DNA from: Pseudobacteroides cellulosolvens ATCC 35603 = DSM 2933
Lineage (GTDB): Bacteria; Bacillota; Clostridia; Acetivibrionales; DSM-2933
DNA length: 64,000 nucleotides
Assembly (NCBI RefSeq): GCF_001262605.1
Contig: NZ_LGTC01000001.1
Coordinates: forward strand, 3,299,001 to 3,363,000
Direction of reading: 5' to 3'
Part shown: one piece after another, positions 8,934 to 17,056 of the stretch
How the letters are laid out: each line of letters opens with the position of its first letter
How positions within the stretch are numbered: position 1 is the stretch's first letter
Position numbers and translations under genes: made by a program
The notes under the pieces: generated by a model
What the model saw: only the letters and a program-made list of their open reading frames with translations
Databases searched by the model: none
What the model was told of the DNA's origin: nothing

Positions 8934-9368
8934 ATGGATATCAATTCATCATTAACACAGAATGTAGATACGCTTTTCTCAAACTTGGAGAACTTTACTC
9001 AAAATGAAGGCTTAATCGGAAAACCTGTCAACTATGGGGATAAAACATTTATTCCTGTAATATCTGTAACATTAGGTTATGGAACCGGTAATACAGCAGG
9101 AAAAAATCAGGCAGGTAATGCAAATAATCAACAAGGCGGTTTATCATCCAATATGGCAGGCGGTGCTCTAGGCCTTGGTGCAAGACTTAGCACAGATGCA
9201 GTTTTGCTTATAGATAAGGACAATGTTTCAGTTATACCTGTTAACACTGCCAATACCGGTTCACAACTTATGGATAAGATTCCTCAGATATTAACAGGAA
9301 TGAATAAACAAGGGCAGCAAGGACAGCAGGGGCAGCAAAACCAGTCCCAGAATCAACAGCAACAATAA
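8934..9368 (+). CDS. ytfJ: GerW/YtfJ family spore protein
   Basis: 144 residues. The core has VDTLFSNLENFTQNEGLIGKPVNYGDKTFIPVISVTLGYGTG, then a Gly-rich patch and GGALGLGARLSTDAVLLIDKDNVSVIPV, all hallmarks of the GerW (YtfJ) family, which in Bacillus is made in the forespore and needed for lysozyme-triggered spore germination. The tail is a Gln-rich low-complexity stretch (GQQGQQGQQNQSQNQQQQ), longer than in Bacillus. AGGAGG lies nine bases before the ATG. It follows the DUF2953 gene by about 130 bp, and the pair is likely co-expressed during sporulation. This is strong evidence that the host forms spores. Confidence 0.9.
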   Translation: MDINSSLTQNVDTLFSNLENFTQNEGLIGKPVNYGDKTFIPVISVTLGYGTGNTAGKNQAGNANNQQGGLSSNMAGGALGLGARLSTDAVLLIDKDNVSVIPVNTANTGSQLMDKIPQILTGMNKQGQQGQQGQQNQSQNQQQQ

Positions 9369-9473
9369 TTTAGATTAAAAGCGTTAAATATAATAGATTT
9401 ATCTCTTCTATTCTATGGTATAAAGCATTAAAAAGCCTTGTATCGTTAGAATAAATAATATATAATACTCCTG

Positions 9474-9488
9474 TACCCCATAAGGGTA
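9474..9488 (+). promoter_or_regulatory. CsoR-type operator (TACCC-N5-GGGTA)
   Basis: Inverted repeat TACCC-CATAA-GGGTA between a TATAAT box (9461-9466) and the RBS of the CsoR-family gene. The same arm-spacer-arm layout occurs before the glutaredoxin gene at 20581-20599. It is probably an autoregulatory operator. Confidence 0.6.
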
Positions 9489-9500
9489 TAGGAGGTTTTT

Positions 9501-9791
9501 ATGAGTGAAAATAAGAGCTGTTTAGAATATAAGCAAGATGTAAGAAAACGTTTAAACAAAATTGAAGGCCAGGTTAAAGGCATCCAAAGAATGATTGATG
9601 AAGAAAAAAATTGCGTGGATATACTGACGCAAATAGCTGCTGTAAGATCTGCAATAAACAAGGTCGGTGGAATGGTTCTTGAGGTATACTCAAATGAATG
9701 TATGAAAGATGCCATAGACTCTGACGATAAAGAGAAAGTAATGGGTGAGTTGATGAATGCCGTACAAAAATTTCTAAAATTTGTTGACTAA
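9501..9791 (+). CDS. CsoR/RcnR/CstR family transcriptional repressor
   Basis: 96 residues of the all-helical DUF156 fold: DVRKRLNKIEGQVKGIQRMIDEEKNCVDILTQIAAVRSAINKVGGMVLEVYSNEC. The first ligand Cys is at about residue 38 and the second at 67. Copper-sensing CsoR proteins have a His four residues before the second Cys; here that position is Tyr (YSNEC). Two cysteines without the histidine is the pattern of the persulfide sensor CstR, so a sulfur or thiol signal is as likely as a metal. The start is fixed by GGAGG. A matching operator lies in its own promoter, and another precedes the glutaredoxin-like gene 11 kb away, which suggests a small redox regulon. Confidence 0.85.
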   Translation: MSENKSCLEYKQDVRKRLNKIEGQVKGIQRMIDEEKNCVDILTQIAAVRSAINKVGGMVLEVYSNECMKDAIDSDDKEKVMGELMNAVQKFLKFVD

Positions 9792-9885
9792 ATCATCAAT
9801 ATTGTAGTAAAATATTTATCAATATAACTTTTTGTATTAACACTTTTAATAAAGTTATTGTAGTTTTTACAAAGTAAATGCAATG

Positions 9886-10108
9886 ACAGGAACAGTAGAT
9901 ACTTTCAAAAAAGCACAGCGAGCTGGGAATGGTGGGAGCCCGGTCTTAGTATGTAAGTGTTGAATATCCTCCTTGAGCTTCAGGCCGAATATCAGTAGGT
10001 GCTGACGGATTTCTACCGTTAAAAGGAACGCATATGTTTGTATGTTGTATCAGGTGGTTAACGAAATTTTAGGCTTTCGTCCTGTTATAGGGCGAAGGCC
10101 TTTATTTA
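9886..10108 (+). promoter_or_regulatory. T-box riboswitch leader with terminator
   Basis: Stem I landmarks are visible: AGCGAGCTGGGAATGGTGGG..GCCCGG (AG bulge and distal loop), then GAATATCCTCCTTGAGC (specifier region), GACGG..TACCGTTA, the T-box core AGGTGGTTAACG (10052-10063) and a terminator, AGGCTTTCGTCCT pairing with AGGGCGAAGGCCT, followed by T-rich sequence. The antiterminator would use TCGTCCT. The likely specifier triplet is ATC at 9966-9968 (Ile); CTC or CTT (Leu) just after it cannot be excluded by eye. Uncharged tRNA would allow read-through into the synthase gene at 10176. Confidence 0.88.
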
Positions 10109-10175
10109 TGCCTAGGAAAATACTGACGAGAAAATAAATTCTTGATTCTTAAATTTGAATGGAGGTATGAATTGT

Positions 10176-11690
10176 ATGAGAATTGAAATTATGGATACGA
10201 CCTTAAGAGATGGGGAACAAACCCCTGGTCTTGCCTACACTCAGCATGAAAAGCTGACCATAGCAAAGACATTGTTGGAGGATGTCAAAGTGGACAGGAT
10301 AGAAGTAGCTTCAGCTAATGTATCTACAGGAGAATTGGCTTCTGTACAGGCCATATCTTCAATGTGTCAGAAGTGGGGCTGTCTCGATAAGGTAGAAGTG
10401 CTTGGATTCGCCGATAAGACCAGATCTGTTGACTGGATAGTATCATCAGGTGCGAGGGTTATGAACCTTTTATGCAAGGGGTCTTTAAATCACGTAACCA
10501 ACCAGCTTCGCAAAACACCAGAGCAGCATCTTGAGGACATCAAGTTTGTTATTGATTACGCTGTCCAGAAAAATATAAAAGTAAATGTATATCTTGAAGA
10601 TTGGTCAAATGGAATGATAAATTCACCGGACTATGTGTTTTTCCTGGTAGACAATCTAAAGGAACTGCCGGTAATGAGATTCATGCTTCCAGATACACTG
10701 GGTATATTGAATCCCAATCAAACCTTTGAGCTATGCAAAAAAATGGTGGATAAATATCCGAAAATAAAATTTGATTTCCATGGGCATAATGATTACGATA
10801 TGGCAGTTGCCAACTCATTTATGGCCATAAAAGCCGGCTTCTCAGGTATTCACACTGCTGTAAACGGGCTTGGCGAAAGAGCAGGGAATACTCCATTATC
10901 AAGTATAGTTGGAGTAATAAACGATCACTTAAATGATTTTGAAACCAGTGTAGATGAAACAAAGCTGAATTCCATAAGTAAATTGATAGAAGCATTCTCA
11001 GGTATAAGGATTCCTGTTAACAAGCCTATAATAGGTGAATATGTATTTACTCAGACCTGCGGAGTTCATGCAGATGGTGACAAAAAGGGAAATCTCTACT
11101 TTAACAAGCTGGTACCTGAACGATTCGGCCGTTTGAGAAAGTATGCCCTTGGAAAAACCTCCGGTAAAGCAAGTATCCTTAAGAATCTCGAAGAGCTTGG
11201 TATTTTCCTTGAAAGTGATGCGATAGCACGTGTAACACAAAAGATTGTTGAACTTGGAGATAAAAAGGAAAGTATAACAACTGAGGATTTGCCATTTATA
11301 GTATCCGATGTATTAAAAAGCGATTATCTTACTGAAAAGGTAAAGTTAATAAATTATTATATATGCCATGCACAGAACTTAAGCCCTGTTGCTACCCTTA
11401 AAATCGAGATCGATGATGTAGTTTACGAAGAAACCGCAACTGGTGATGGTCAGTACGATGCATTCATGAAAGCACTTAGTAAAATTTATACATGCCTTGG
11501 AAAGACTCTTCCAACATTGGTGGATTATATAGTTACAATACCGCCCGGAGGAAAAACAAACGCTTTGGTTGAAACGGTTATAACCTGGTTCAAAGATAGG
11601 GAGTTTAAAACAAGGGGACTTGATTCCGACCAAACAGCATCTTCCATTAAAGCAACTGTTAAAATGCTTAATTTAATAGAACAGGAATAA
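10176..11690 (+). CDS. LeuA/CimA family synthase (isopropylmalate or citramalate synthase)
   Basis: 504 residues. The TIM-barrel catalytic domain begins MRIEIMDTTLRDGEQTPG (substrate and metal loop) and includes FDFHGHNDYDMAVANS with the metal-binding H-x-H, VNGLGERAGNTPL and CGVHADGD. The C-terminal third (from about 380, LSPVATLKIEIDDVVYEETATGDGQYDAFMKAL) is the LeuA regulatory dimer domain that binds the end product. It condenses acetyl-CoA with a 2-oxo acid at the start of leucine or isoleucine synthesis. Sequence alone does not fix the acceptor; an Ile-like T-box specifier would favour citramalate synthase. The ATG at 10176 was chosen for its GGAGG ten bases upstream; the in-frame ATG at 10167 is too close to it. 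Confidence 0.85.
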   Translation: MRIEIMDTTLRDGEQTPGLAYTQHEKLTIAKTLLEDVKVDRIEVASANVSTGELASVQAISSMCQKWGCLDKVEVLGFADKTRSVDWIVSSGARVMNLLCKGSLNHVTNQLRKTPEQHLEDIKFVIDYAVQKNIKVNVYLEDWSNGMINSPDYVFFLVDNLKELPVMRFMLPDTLGILNPNQTFELCKKMVDKYPKIKFDFHGHNDYDMAVANSFMAIKAGFSGIHTAVNGLGERAGNTPLSSIVGVINDHLNDFETSVDETKLNSISKLIEAFSGIRIPVNKPIIGEYVFTQTCGVHADGDKKGNLYFNKLVPERFGRLRKYALGKTSGKASILKNLEELGIFLESDAIARVTQKIVELGDKKESITTEDLPFIVSDVLKSDYLTEKVKLINYYICHAQNLSPVATLKIEIDDVVYEETATGDGQYDAFMKALSKIYTCLGKTLPTLVDYIVTIPPGGKTNALVETVITWFKDREFKTRGLDSDQTASSIKATVKMLNLIEQE

Positions 11691-11725
11691 GGGCATTGTA
11701 AAATTTTTTAAAACACCATATAATT

Positions 11726-11811
11726 ACTAAGGAGATTTCAAAAATTTCCTTAGTCAATTTTTATGGTGGAGAGTATTAAAATATATATTTTTGAAATCTC
11801 CAGTTGACTGG
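11726..11811 (+). promoter_or_regulatory. Mutually exclusive hairpins in the fabV leader
   Basis: GGAGATTTCAAAAAT at 11731-11745 is perfectly repeated in inverse at 11787-11801 (15 bp). The same left arm also lies inside a smaller hairpin, ACTAAGGA (11726-11733) with TCCTTAGT (11747-11754), so the two folds exclude each other. A 12-bp palindrome CCAGTTGACTGG follows at 11800-11811. No T-run follows directly. It could be a regulatory leader or operator for fabV. Confidence 0.5.
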
Positions 11812-11863
11812 CTATTTTTAGAAATCACCTAAAGGATATTTATTTGTTTGAAAGGAGCATAAA

Positions 11864-13051
11864 ATGATTATAAAACCAAAAACCAGGGGCTTTATATGTA
11901 CTACTGCACACCCTGAAGGCTGTGCAGTACATGTTCAGGAGCAGATTGATTATATAAAGAGCAAGGGATCAATTAATGGCCCTAAAAAAGTATTGGTAAT
12001 AGGTGCCTCCACAGGCTATGGTCTGGCTTCAAGAATTGCAGCAGCTTTTGGCTCTGGTGCTGCAACCATTGGTATCTTCTTTGAAAAACCTGCTTCTGAG
12101 GCCAAAACAGCATCAGCAGGATGGTATAATACGGCTGCTTTTGATAAAAAGGCTAAAGAAGCCGGGCTTTACTCAAGAAACATAAACGGTGATGCATTTT
12201 CTGATGAAATAAAAAATAAAACAATCGATATAATAAAAAAAGATCTTGGCAAAGTTGATATGGTTGTTTACAGCCTAGCTTCCCCAAGACGTACACATCC
12301 CAAAACAGGAGTTACCCATAATTCCGTTATTAAACCTACGGGTAATCCATATACCAATAAAACAATAGATTTTCACAGTGGCGTTGTATCTGAAGTTACA
12401 ATACAACCTGCCAGCGAAGATGAAATAAAAGACACTGTAGCAGTTATGGGCGGTGAAGATTGGGAAATGTGGATTCAAGCACTCAAGAGTGCCGGAGTTC
12501 TTGAAAATGGCTTTAAAACAGTTGCCTTTTCATATATCGGCCCCAAATTGACACATGCTATATATACTAATGGTACAATAGGTAAAGCAAAGGAGCACCT
12601 TGAGAATTCATCAAAAGCAATAACTGCTCAGCTTAAAGAGGTTCACGGTAAAGCCTATGTTTCGGTAAATAAGGCACTGGTTACACAAGCCAGCTCAGCC
12701 ATACCTGTAGTTCCTCTATATATATCAATTCTTTATAAGATTATGAAGGAAAAAGGGCTCCATGAAGGATGCATAGAACAAGCATCCCGCCTCTTTGCAG
12801 AACGTCTTTATTCCGATTCGTTGGAACTTGACAGTGAAGGCAGAATTCGTATTGATGATTGGGAAATGAGAGGTGATGTCCAGGAAGGTATCGTACCTGC
12901 TTGGGAAAAAATCACTACAGAGAATATACATTCTCTTTCAGACCTTGAAGGATATCGTAGTGATTTCTTCAAGCTCTTCGGCTTTGGCTTCAAAGAAATC
13001 AACTACGAGAACGATATTAGTCCTATAGTAGAAATACCAGGTGTTGAGTAA
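11864..13051 (+). CDS. fabV: Trans-2-enoyl-CoA/enoyl-ACP reductase FabV
   Basis: 395 residues, the family length. Landmarks are MIIKPKTRGFICTTAHPEGC at the start, the NADH site VLVIGASTGYGLASRIAAAFG (G-x-S-x-x-x-G-x near residues 48-53), the VYSLASPRRTHP loop, and the catalytic Y-x8-K as IYTNGTIGKAK near residue 235. The enzyme reduces the double bond of enoyl-ACP or crotonyl-CoA with NADH, the last step of fatty acid elongation or of a butyrate-type pathway, and FabV proteins often resist triclosan. AAAGGAG precedes the ATG by 6 bases. It is monocistronic: a structured leader lies upstream and a strong terminator downstream. Confidence 0.95.
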   Translation: MIIKPKTRGFICTTAHPEGCAVHVQEQIDYIKSKGSINGPKKVLVIGASTGYGLASRIAAAFGSGAATIGIFFEKPASEAKTASAGWYNTAAFDKKAKEAGLYSRNINGDAFSDEIKNKTIDIIKKDLGKVDMVVYSLASPRRTHPKTGVTHNSVIKPTGNPYTNKTIDFHSGVVSEVTIQPASEDEIKDTVAVMGGEDWEMWIQALKSAGVLENGFKTVAFSYIGPKLTHAIYTNGTIGKAKEHLENSSKAITAQLKEVHGKAYVSVNKALVTQASSAIPVVPLYISILYKIMKEKGLHEGCIEQASRLFAERLYSDSLELDSEGRIRIDDWEMRGDVQEGIVPAWEKITTENIHSLSDLEGYRSDFFKLFGFGFKEINYENDISPIVEIPGVE

Positions 13052-13073
13052 TTATTAACACTTTTAATTTATT

Positions 13074-13129
13074 AAAAGCCAGCTGCCTGATTATACATAA
13101 TTAAGCATATCAGGGAAGCTGGCTTTTTA
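13074..13129 (+). terminator. Terminator of fabV
   Basis: AAAAGCCAGCT..CCTGAT pairs with ATCAGG..AGCTGGCTTTTT, a long stem followed by T residues, 22 bp after the fabV stop. Confidence 0.9.
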
Positions 13130-13203
13130 ATGTCTCAATAATTATGGTGCATAATACATGGTAATTTTACATTCATGCCTTAATATAATTGCTAATGTAA
13201 TAT

Positions 13204-13746
13204 TTATTCTCTAATTAATTTTTCTTTTTTAAGCATATTAATTCGTCTTGATATTTTGAATATTCCAAACACAAGCAAAATAGCCAACAATGTAGTAATA
13301 CTAGATAGAATAAGTCGCGATGGATCAGGTTCTTCAGAAAAACGACTCCAATTCATAATGGTGGGAAATATACATATTGGCGTTACACCCGAAAACAAAG
13401 TAATAATTCTCTTATAATGCTTGATTTTGGATTCAATATCAGAGTATATTTCAAATGTTCCGTTAACGGCTTTTTTCCTAAAATACACCCAGCGAAATAC
13501 CGAACCAATATATTCCGCCCCAGTTTCCTCAAGAAACTGAATATAAGACGTACTTTGGTAGTTTGAAGGCAGGTTTTCCAACAACTCTAATTTATATGTA
13601 TATTCCCCTGATTCACATTCCTCAAAGACATATGTACAAAAGCCAACTGAAACAAGCTGCAATCCTTTTGCTGACATTTCATTGAGCCATTTTTCCTCTT
13701 TCTCAAAATCCCATGCGAAAAAAAATTTAATTATTTTACGTTTCAT
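13204..13746 (-). CDS. DUF2812 membrane protein
   Basis: 180 residues when started at the ATG at 13746 (MKRKIIKFFFAWDFEKEEKWLNEM), which has GGGGGGAAGG just upstream; the frame is open further back but overlaps the PadR gene. FFAWDFEKEEKWLNEMSAKGLQLVSVGFCTYVFE is the DUF2812 core, in which a short soluble domain sits before two C-terminal membrane helices (about residues 113-130 and 142-162). The family is of unknown function and is characteristically encoded next to a PadR regulator, as here: the two genes overlap by 11 bp and are transcribed together. I infer that PadR controls it, probably in response to an envelope or drug signal. Confidence 0.8.
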   Translation of the reverse strand: MKRKIIKFFFAWDFEKEEKWLNEMSAKGLQLVSVGFCTYVFEECESGEYTYKLELLENLPSNYQSTSYIQFLEETGAEYIGSVFRWVYFRKKAVNGTFEIYSDIESKIKHYKRIITLFSGVTPICIFPTIMNWSRFSEEPDPSRLILSSITTLLAILLVFGIFKISRRINMLKKEKLIRE

Positions 13747-14068
13747 TAACCTTCCCCCCAGTAATTCTTTCTCCATTTCTAACCAGCTCCCGAAGCCTTT
13801 CAATTTCATTTTTAACAATTTCTTTTCCAATTTGGGTAATTTCATATTCCTTTTTTCGGGAATTAACGTCTCCAGAAAGTGCTTTTATAAAACCTTTATC
13901 AAGCAAAGTGTTGATTGCACCATATAGCGTGCCTGCTGCCAGATTAACTCTTCCCTCACTTAGTTCCATAACATTTTGCATTATTCCATATCCATGCATC
14001 GGTTTATAAAGTGATAAAAGTATATAGTATACTGCTTCTGTTAAAACTATGCTCTCTCTGTCCCCCAT
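13736..14068 (-). CDS. PadR family transcriptional regulator
   Basis: 110 residues from the ATG at 14068 (MGDRESIVLTEAVYYILLSL), chosen for GGAGG seven bases before it. The winged helix follows: LTEAVYYILLSLYKPMHGYGIMQNV, LAAGTLYGAINTLLDKGFI (recognition helix) and the wing SRKKEYEITQIGKEIV, then a short dimer helix NEIERLRELVRNGERI. PadR proteins repress nearby membrane-protein genes until a ligand binds. It overlaps the DUF2812 gene, and inverted copies of a CCGATATAA-like site lie in its promoter, consistent with autoregulation. Confidence 0.88.
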   Translation of the reverse strand: MGDRESIVLTEAVYYILLSLYKPMHGYGIMQNVMELSEGRVNLAAGTLYGAINTLLDKGFIKALSGDVNSRKKEYEITQIGKEIVKNEIERLRELVRNGERITGGKVNET

Positions 14069-14109
14069 TATATCTGCCTCCGTTATTTCGTGTTGCGTTA
14101 TACCGTCAC

Positions 14110-14144
14110 CCGATATAACTATATTATAACGGCAGCCGATATAA
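14110..14144 (-). promoter_or_regulatory. Candidate PadR operator
   Basis: CCGATATAA occurs at 14110-14118 and again at 14136-14144, with a near-inverse TTATAACGG at 14124-14132 between them, about 45 bp before the PadR start. The layout suits a dimeric winged-helix repressor, but binding is inferred. Confidence 0.4.
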
Positions 14145-14209
14145 TTGTCAATAACTTTAATGAACATAATCATATAGTGTAGAATTTACTATAATTTCCC
14201 GGACAATAG

Positions 14210-14249
14210 AAAATCAGCCTACTGATTTTTAACCCAGTAAGCTGATTTT
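14210..14249 (-). terminator. Terminator of the GGDEF-EAL gene
   Basis: AAAATCAGCCTACTG pairs with CAGTAAGCTGATTTT (one mismatch). It lies 14 bp beyond the stop of the minus-strand gene at 14263, with T-rich sequence on both sides, so it may also stop transcripts coming from the other direction. Confidence 0.8.
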
Positions 14250-14262
14250 TATTATTTTTAGA

Positions 14263-16605
14263 TTATACACCCTGCATGCAATTATCCGATATCCTAAGTG
14301 CCTCTTCCGATGGTACAGGCTTGCTGAAAAGATAGCCCTGCACCATGTCACAGTTCATACCGGCCAGCATATCAAGCTGAGAATTTTCCTCTACTCCTTC
14401 TGCCACAACCTTGAACCCGAAATCATGGGAAATTTCAATTATAGCTCTTACAAGCTTAACATTCATCTCGTCCTTTTTACATATATCATTTATAAACGAT
14501 CTGTCAATCTTAACCTCGCTTACAGGAATAGATTTTAGATAGCTCAATGATGAATAACCTGTACCAAAGTCATCCAATGATATCTTAAATCCTTTTTTCC
14601 TAAGTCGTGCCAATTTGTCCACATTATCCTTAAAAGACTGCATTACTGCTGTCTCAGTAACCTCAAAACATAGTCTCTCAGGTCTTATACCGTAATACTC
14701 AATAATATTCATGACTTTATCCTCAAACATCTGATTTGATAGTTGAATAGGCGAAACATTAACGGATATGGTAATATCCTTCCAACCCCTTTCATCCAAT
14801 TCTAGAATAAATTTACACGCCTCATTAATGACAAAATATCCTATATCATTAATAATACCTGTTGTTTCAGCCAACCCTATAAACGAGTCAGGGGTTACAA
14901 ATCCAAATTCAGGGTTATACCAGCGAATCAGGGCTTCATAACCAAAAAGCTTTTTGCCCTTTATCAGATACTGGGGCTGGTAATATACCATAAACTCATG
15001 AGAATGCAATGCGTTTTTCAATCCATTTTCCAACTTGGATGTCCTTATAACCTGCTCATTCATTTTTTCATCAAATATAACCCAGTTGTTTTTACCAAGC
15101 TCTTTAGCTTTATACATTGCTATTTCTGCTTTTTTAATATAATCATGAACATCCTGAGCATTGTTATTGAATTCAACAACACCTGAGCTTATACCCAATA
15201 TAAATTCCTGATCTTTGTACTGTATAGGGGTATTTACTATTTCCAGTATGTTGTCATATGCCTCCTTAAAATTCCTTTCTCCTCCTGAAATGCAGCAAAT
15301 GAATTCGTCTCCGCCAAACTTGGCAATAGTAAAATCATTTCCCTGCTTTTTTATATTATTTGATAGTAGTCTTAGCACTATATCTCCCACAGGATGGCCG
15401 AATACATCATTAATATATTTAAAATTATCTATGTCCATAAGTATTAGAAATCCTGATTTATTTTCTTTCAAAAGGCTTGAAAAATAATCGATAAACCATA
15501 TTTTATTTGGAAGCCCTGTCAATACATCATGTGAAGCAATAAAAACCAGTTCATCCTGTTGAGTCTTTTTTTCATGAATGTTTATAAATGCTCCTAACAG
15601 GTTTGTTGTATCCCCCTTGTTGTTACTAATTCCAACAAACTTGGAGCTAAACCAATTATACTCTCTTTGGACGTTCTGATACCGGAACTCTGTTTCATAA
15701 ATACTTATTTCGCCTTTCTTTAATCTTTCAATATTTTTAAACACTGAAGATAAATCCTCAGGATGAATTTTTGCAAACCACTCCTCAATAAGAAACTCTC
15801 CTTCAGTATCTAGATCAAATATCGAAAACCAGTTTTCCGATAAAAACTTTTTATTGCTGTCCAAATCCCATTCAAAAAGTGCTTCGTTACTTGCTTCAAA
15901 TATTTTTTTATATCTATCTTCACTTTGTCTAAGGCTTTCCTGATAATTTACCAGTTCATCATATTTATCCCTGAGCTCCTCCTCTGTAGCAGTTATCTCC
16001 TCATAAAGTGCTTCTATTTCATCTCTTTGAAGCGACATTTCATTAAGCTTCTTATCATTATCATACAACCTTTGTCTTAGCAGATAATTTATATAAAATG
16101 CAACTGCTATTACCATGCTTAATATGCCAATTCTTCCTAAATGGTCTGCAATATTAAGTTTAACTGCTTCATCTGGTTCTTGAAAAGAAATGAATGCAAA
16201 TAAACTCAAAGATGTTAAAGATACTATTGATAGAACAATGCGATTGGAATACATTAAGGATAGTATTACAAGAACGAATATGGAACTCCATAAGGTTAAA
16301 TTGGATGCTTCTCTATCACCTAAAATCAAAATTACATATGTGGATGAAAAAATTACAGCATTTATATGTGTTATAAGAGATTGTCTAACGGTTATTTTGC
16401 TTAAAACGTACGGCAGTACTGCAAATATTCCCATAGCCGTGCATACAATTACTACACGACTCGATATATACCCTTGATCAATCGTTCTCAAAACAAAATA
16501 TAAAATAACTCCAAAAATAGTACATATCCCGAATATTAATGAAGCTATCTGATTGGTCTTTTCACTAGATTCAAAACCTTTAAAATAATGGTTATTTTTC
16601 TGCAT
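14263..16605 (-). CDS. Membrane-bound GGDEF-EAL protein with PAS domain (cyclic-di-GMP turnover)
   Basis: 780 residues. About six membrane helices fill residues 15-185, then a coiled coil (DEIEALYEEITATEEELRDKYDELVNY) leads to a PAS domain (about 230-345). The diguanylate cyclase domain has FTIAKFGGDEFICC, an intact GGDEF active site; the R-x-x-D inhibitory site before it is not seen. The EAL domain follows with GYEALIRWYNPEFG, NVSPIQL, ETAVMQS, DDFGTGYSSLSYLKSIPV and VAEGVE, so metal and catalytic residues of the phosphodiesterase are also intact. It could make or degrade cyclic-di-GMP depending on signal. It stands alone, with its own terminator. Confidence 0.9.
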   Translation of the reverse strand: MQKNNHYFKGFESSEKTNQIASLIFGICTIFGVILYFVLRTIDQGYISSRVVIVCTAMGIFAVLPYVLSKITVRQSLITHINAVIFSSTYVILILGDREASNLTLWSSIFVLVILSLMYSNRIVLSIVSLTSLSLFAFISFQEPDEAVKLNIADHLGRIGILSMVIAVAFYINYLLRQRLYDNDKKLNEMSLQRDEIEALYEEITATEEELRDKYDELVNYQESLRQSEDRYKKIFEASNEALFEWDLDSNKKFLSENWFSIFDLDTEGEFLIEEWFAKIHPEDLSSVFKNIERLKKGEISIYETEFRYQNVQREYNWFSSKFVGISNNKGDTTNLLGAFINIHEKKTQQDELVFIASHDVLTGLPNKIWFIDYFSSLLKENKSGFLILMDIDNFKYINDVFGHPVGDIVLRLLSNNIKKQGNDFTIAKFGGDEFICCISGGERNFKEAYDNILEIVNTPIQYKDQEFILGISSGVVEFNNNAQDVHDYIKKAEIAMYKAKELGKNNWVIFDEKMNEQVIRTSKLENGLKNALHSHEFMVYYQPQYLIKGKKLFGYEALIRWYNPEFGFVTPDSFIGLAETTGIINDIGYFVINEACKFILELDERGWKDITISVNVSPIQLSNQMFEDKVMNIIEYYGIRPERLCFEVTETAVMQSFKDNVDKLARLRKKGFKISLDDFGTGYSSLSYLKSIPVSEVKIDRSFINDICKKDEMNVKLVRAIIEISHDFGFKVVAEGVEENSQLDMLAGMNCDMVQGYLFSKPVPSEEALRISDNCMQGV

Positions 16606-16697
16606 TATTGAACTCCTTCATAATGTTAATGGATAATTTTATATAGATGAATTGAATCTACAATGTTTACAAGAATTATACACCATAAGTACGAAAC

Positions 16698-16778
16698 AAA
16701 ATCTCTTAGGATTTTGCAACGTTGATGGTTGTCGTGAGAAGTTGTGGTGTATCATTCACCATAATTTCCTAGACATCA
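16698..16778 (+). repeat. Dispersed repeat family 2, copy a
   Basis: AAAATCTCTTAGGATTTT (a small hairpin), CAACGTTGATGGTTGTCGTG, then an inner hairpin AGTTGTGGTG...CACCATAATT and TTCCTAGACAT. It is related to 3392-3475 (inverted) and 28854-28906. It lies in the 450-bp gap between the GGDEF-EAL and ABC-F genes, which otherwise holds only the family 1 element below. Confidence 0.65.
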
Positions 16779-16924
16779 AAATATATATCGTCATACTGTT
16801 TGGTGTACATAATAAGAAAATATCTTTTTATATCAAGAAAATCTTTTACTATATCTTAAAGTTGTATATTTCCATATAGAATCAGTAATTTATATAGCGA
16901 TACTCCCAAGAAGTCTGTTATAAT

Positions 16925-17034
16925 TAGTAATAACTAAAATATAACTTCCGCTATAGATTTGGCTTATGCGTTGACTTAACACGTCAACACTCGCTTAAAA
17001 GTGGAAGTAGTATTTTAGTCATTCCTCATATTAA
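16925..17034 (+). repeat. Dispersed repeat family 1, copy A (hairpin element, MITE-like)
   Basis: An outer stem pairs ACTAAAATATAACTTCC with GGAAGTAGTATTTTAGT, and an inner stem pairs GTTGAC with GTCAAC. Copy B at 28958-29067 keeps both stems with different bases. The right end lies just before the ABC-F ribosome-binding site. Half copies lie at 22274-22329 and 19011-19037. No ORF is present. Confidence 0.7.
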
Positions 17035-17056
17035 GTTTAGAAAAAGGGACGATTTC

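Noticed and set aside
16652..16879. 75-codon open frame in the gap before the ABC-F gene
   Set aside because: It runs through a dispersed repeat and has no RBS; AT-rich chance frame.
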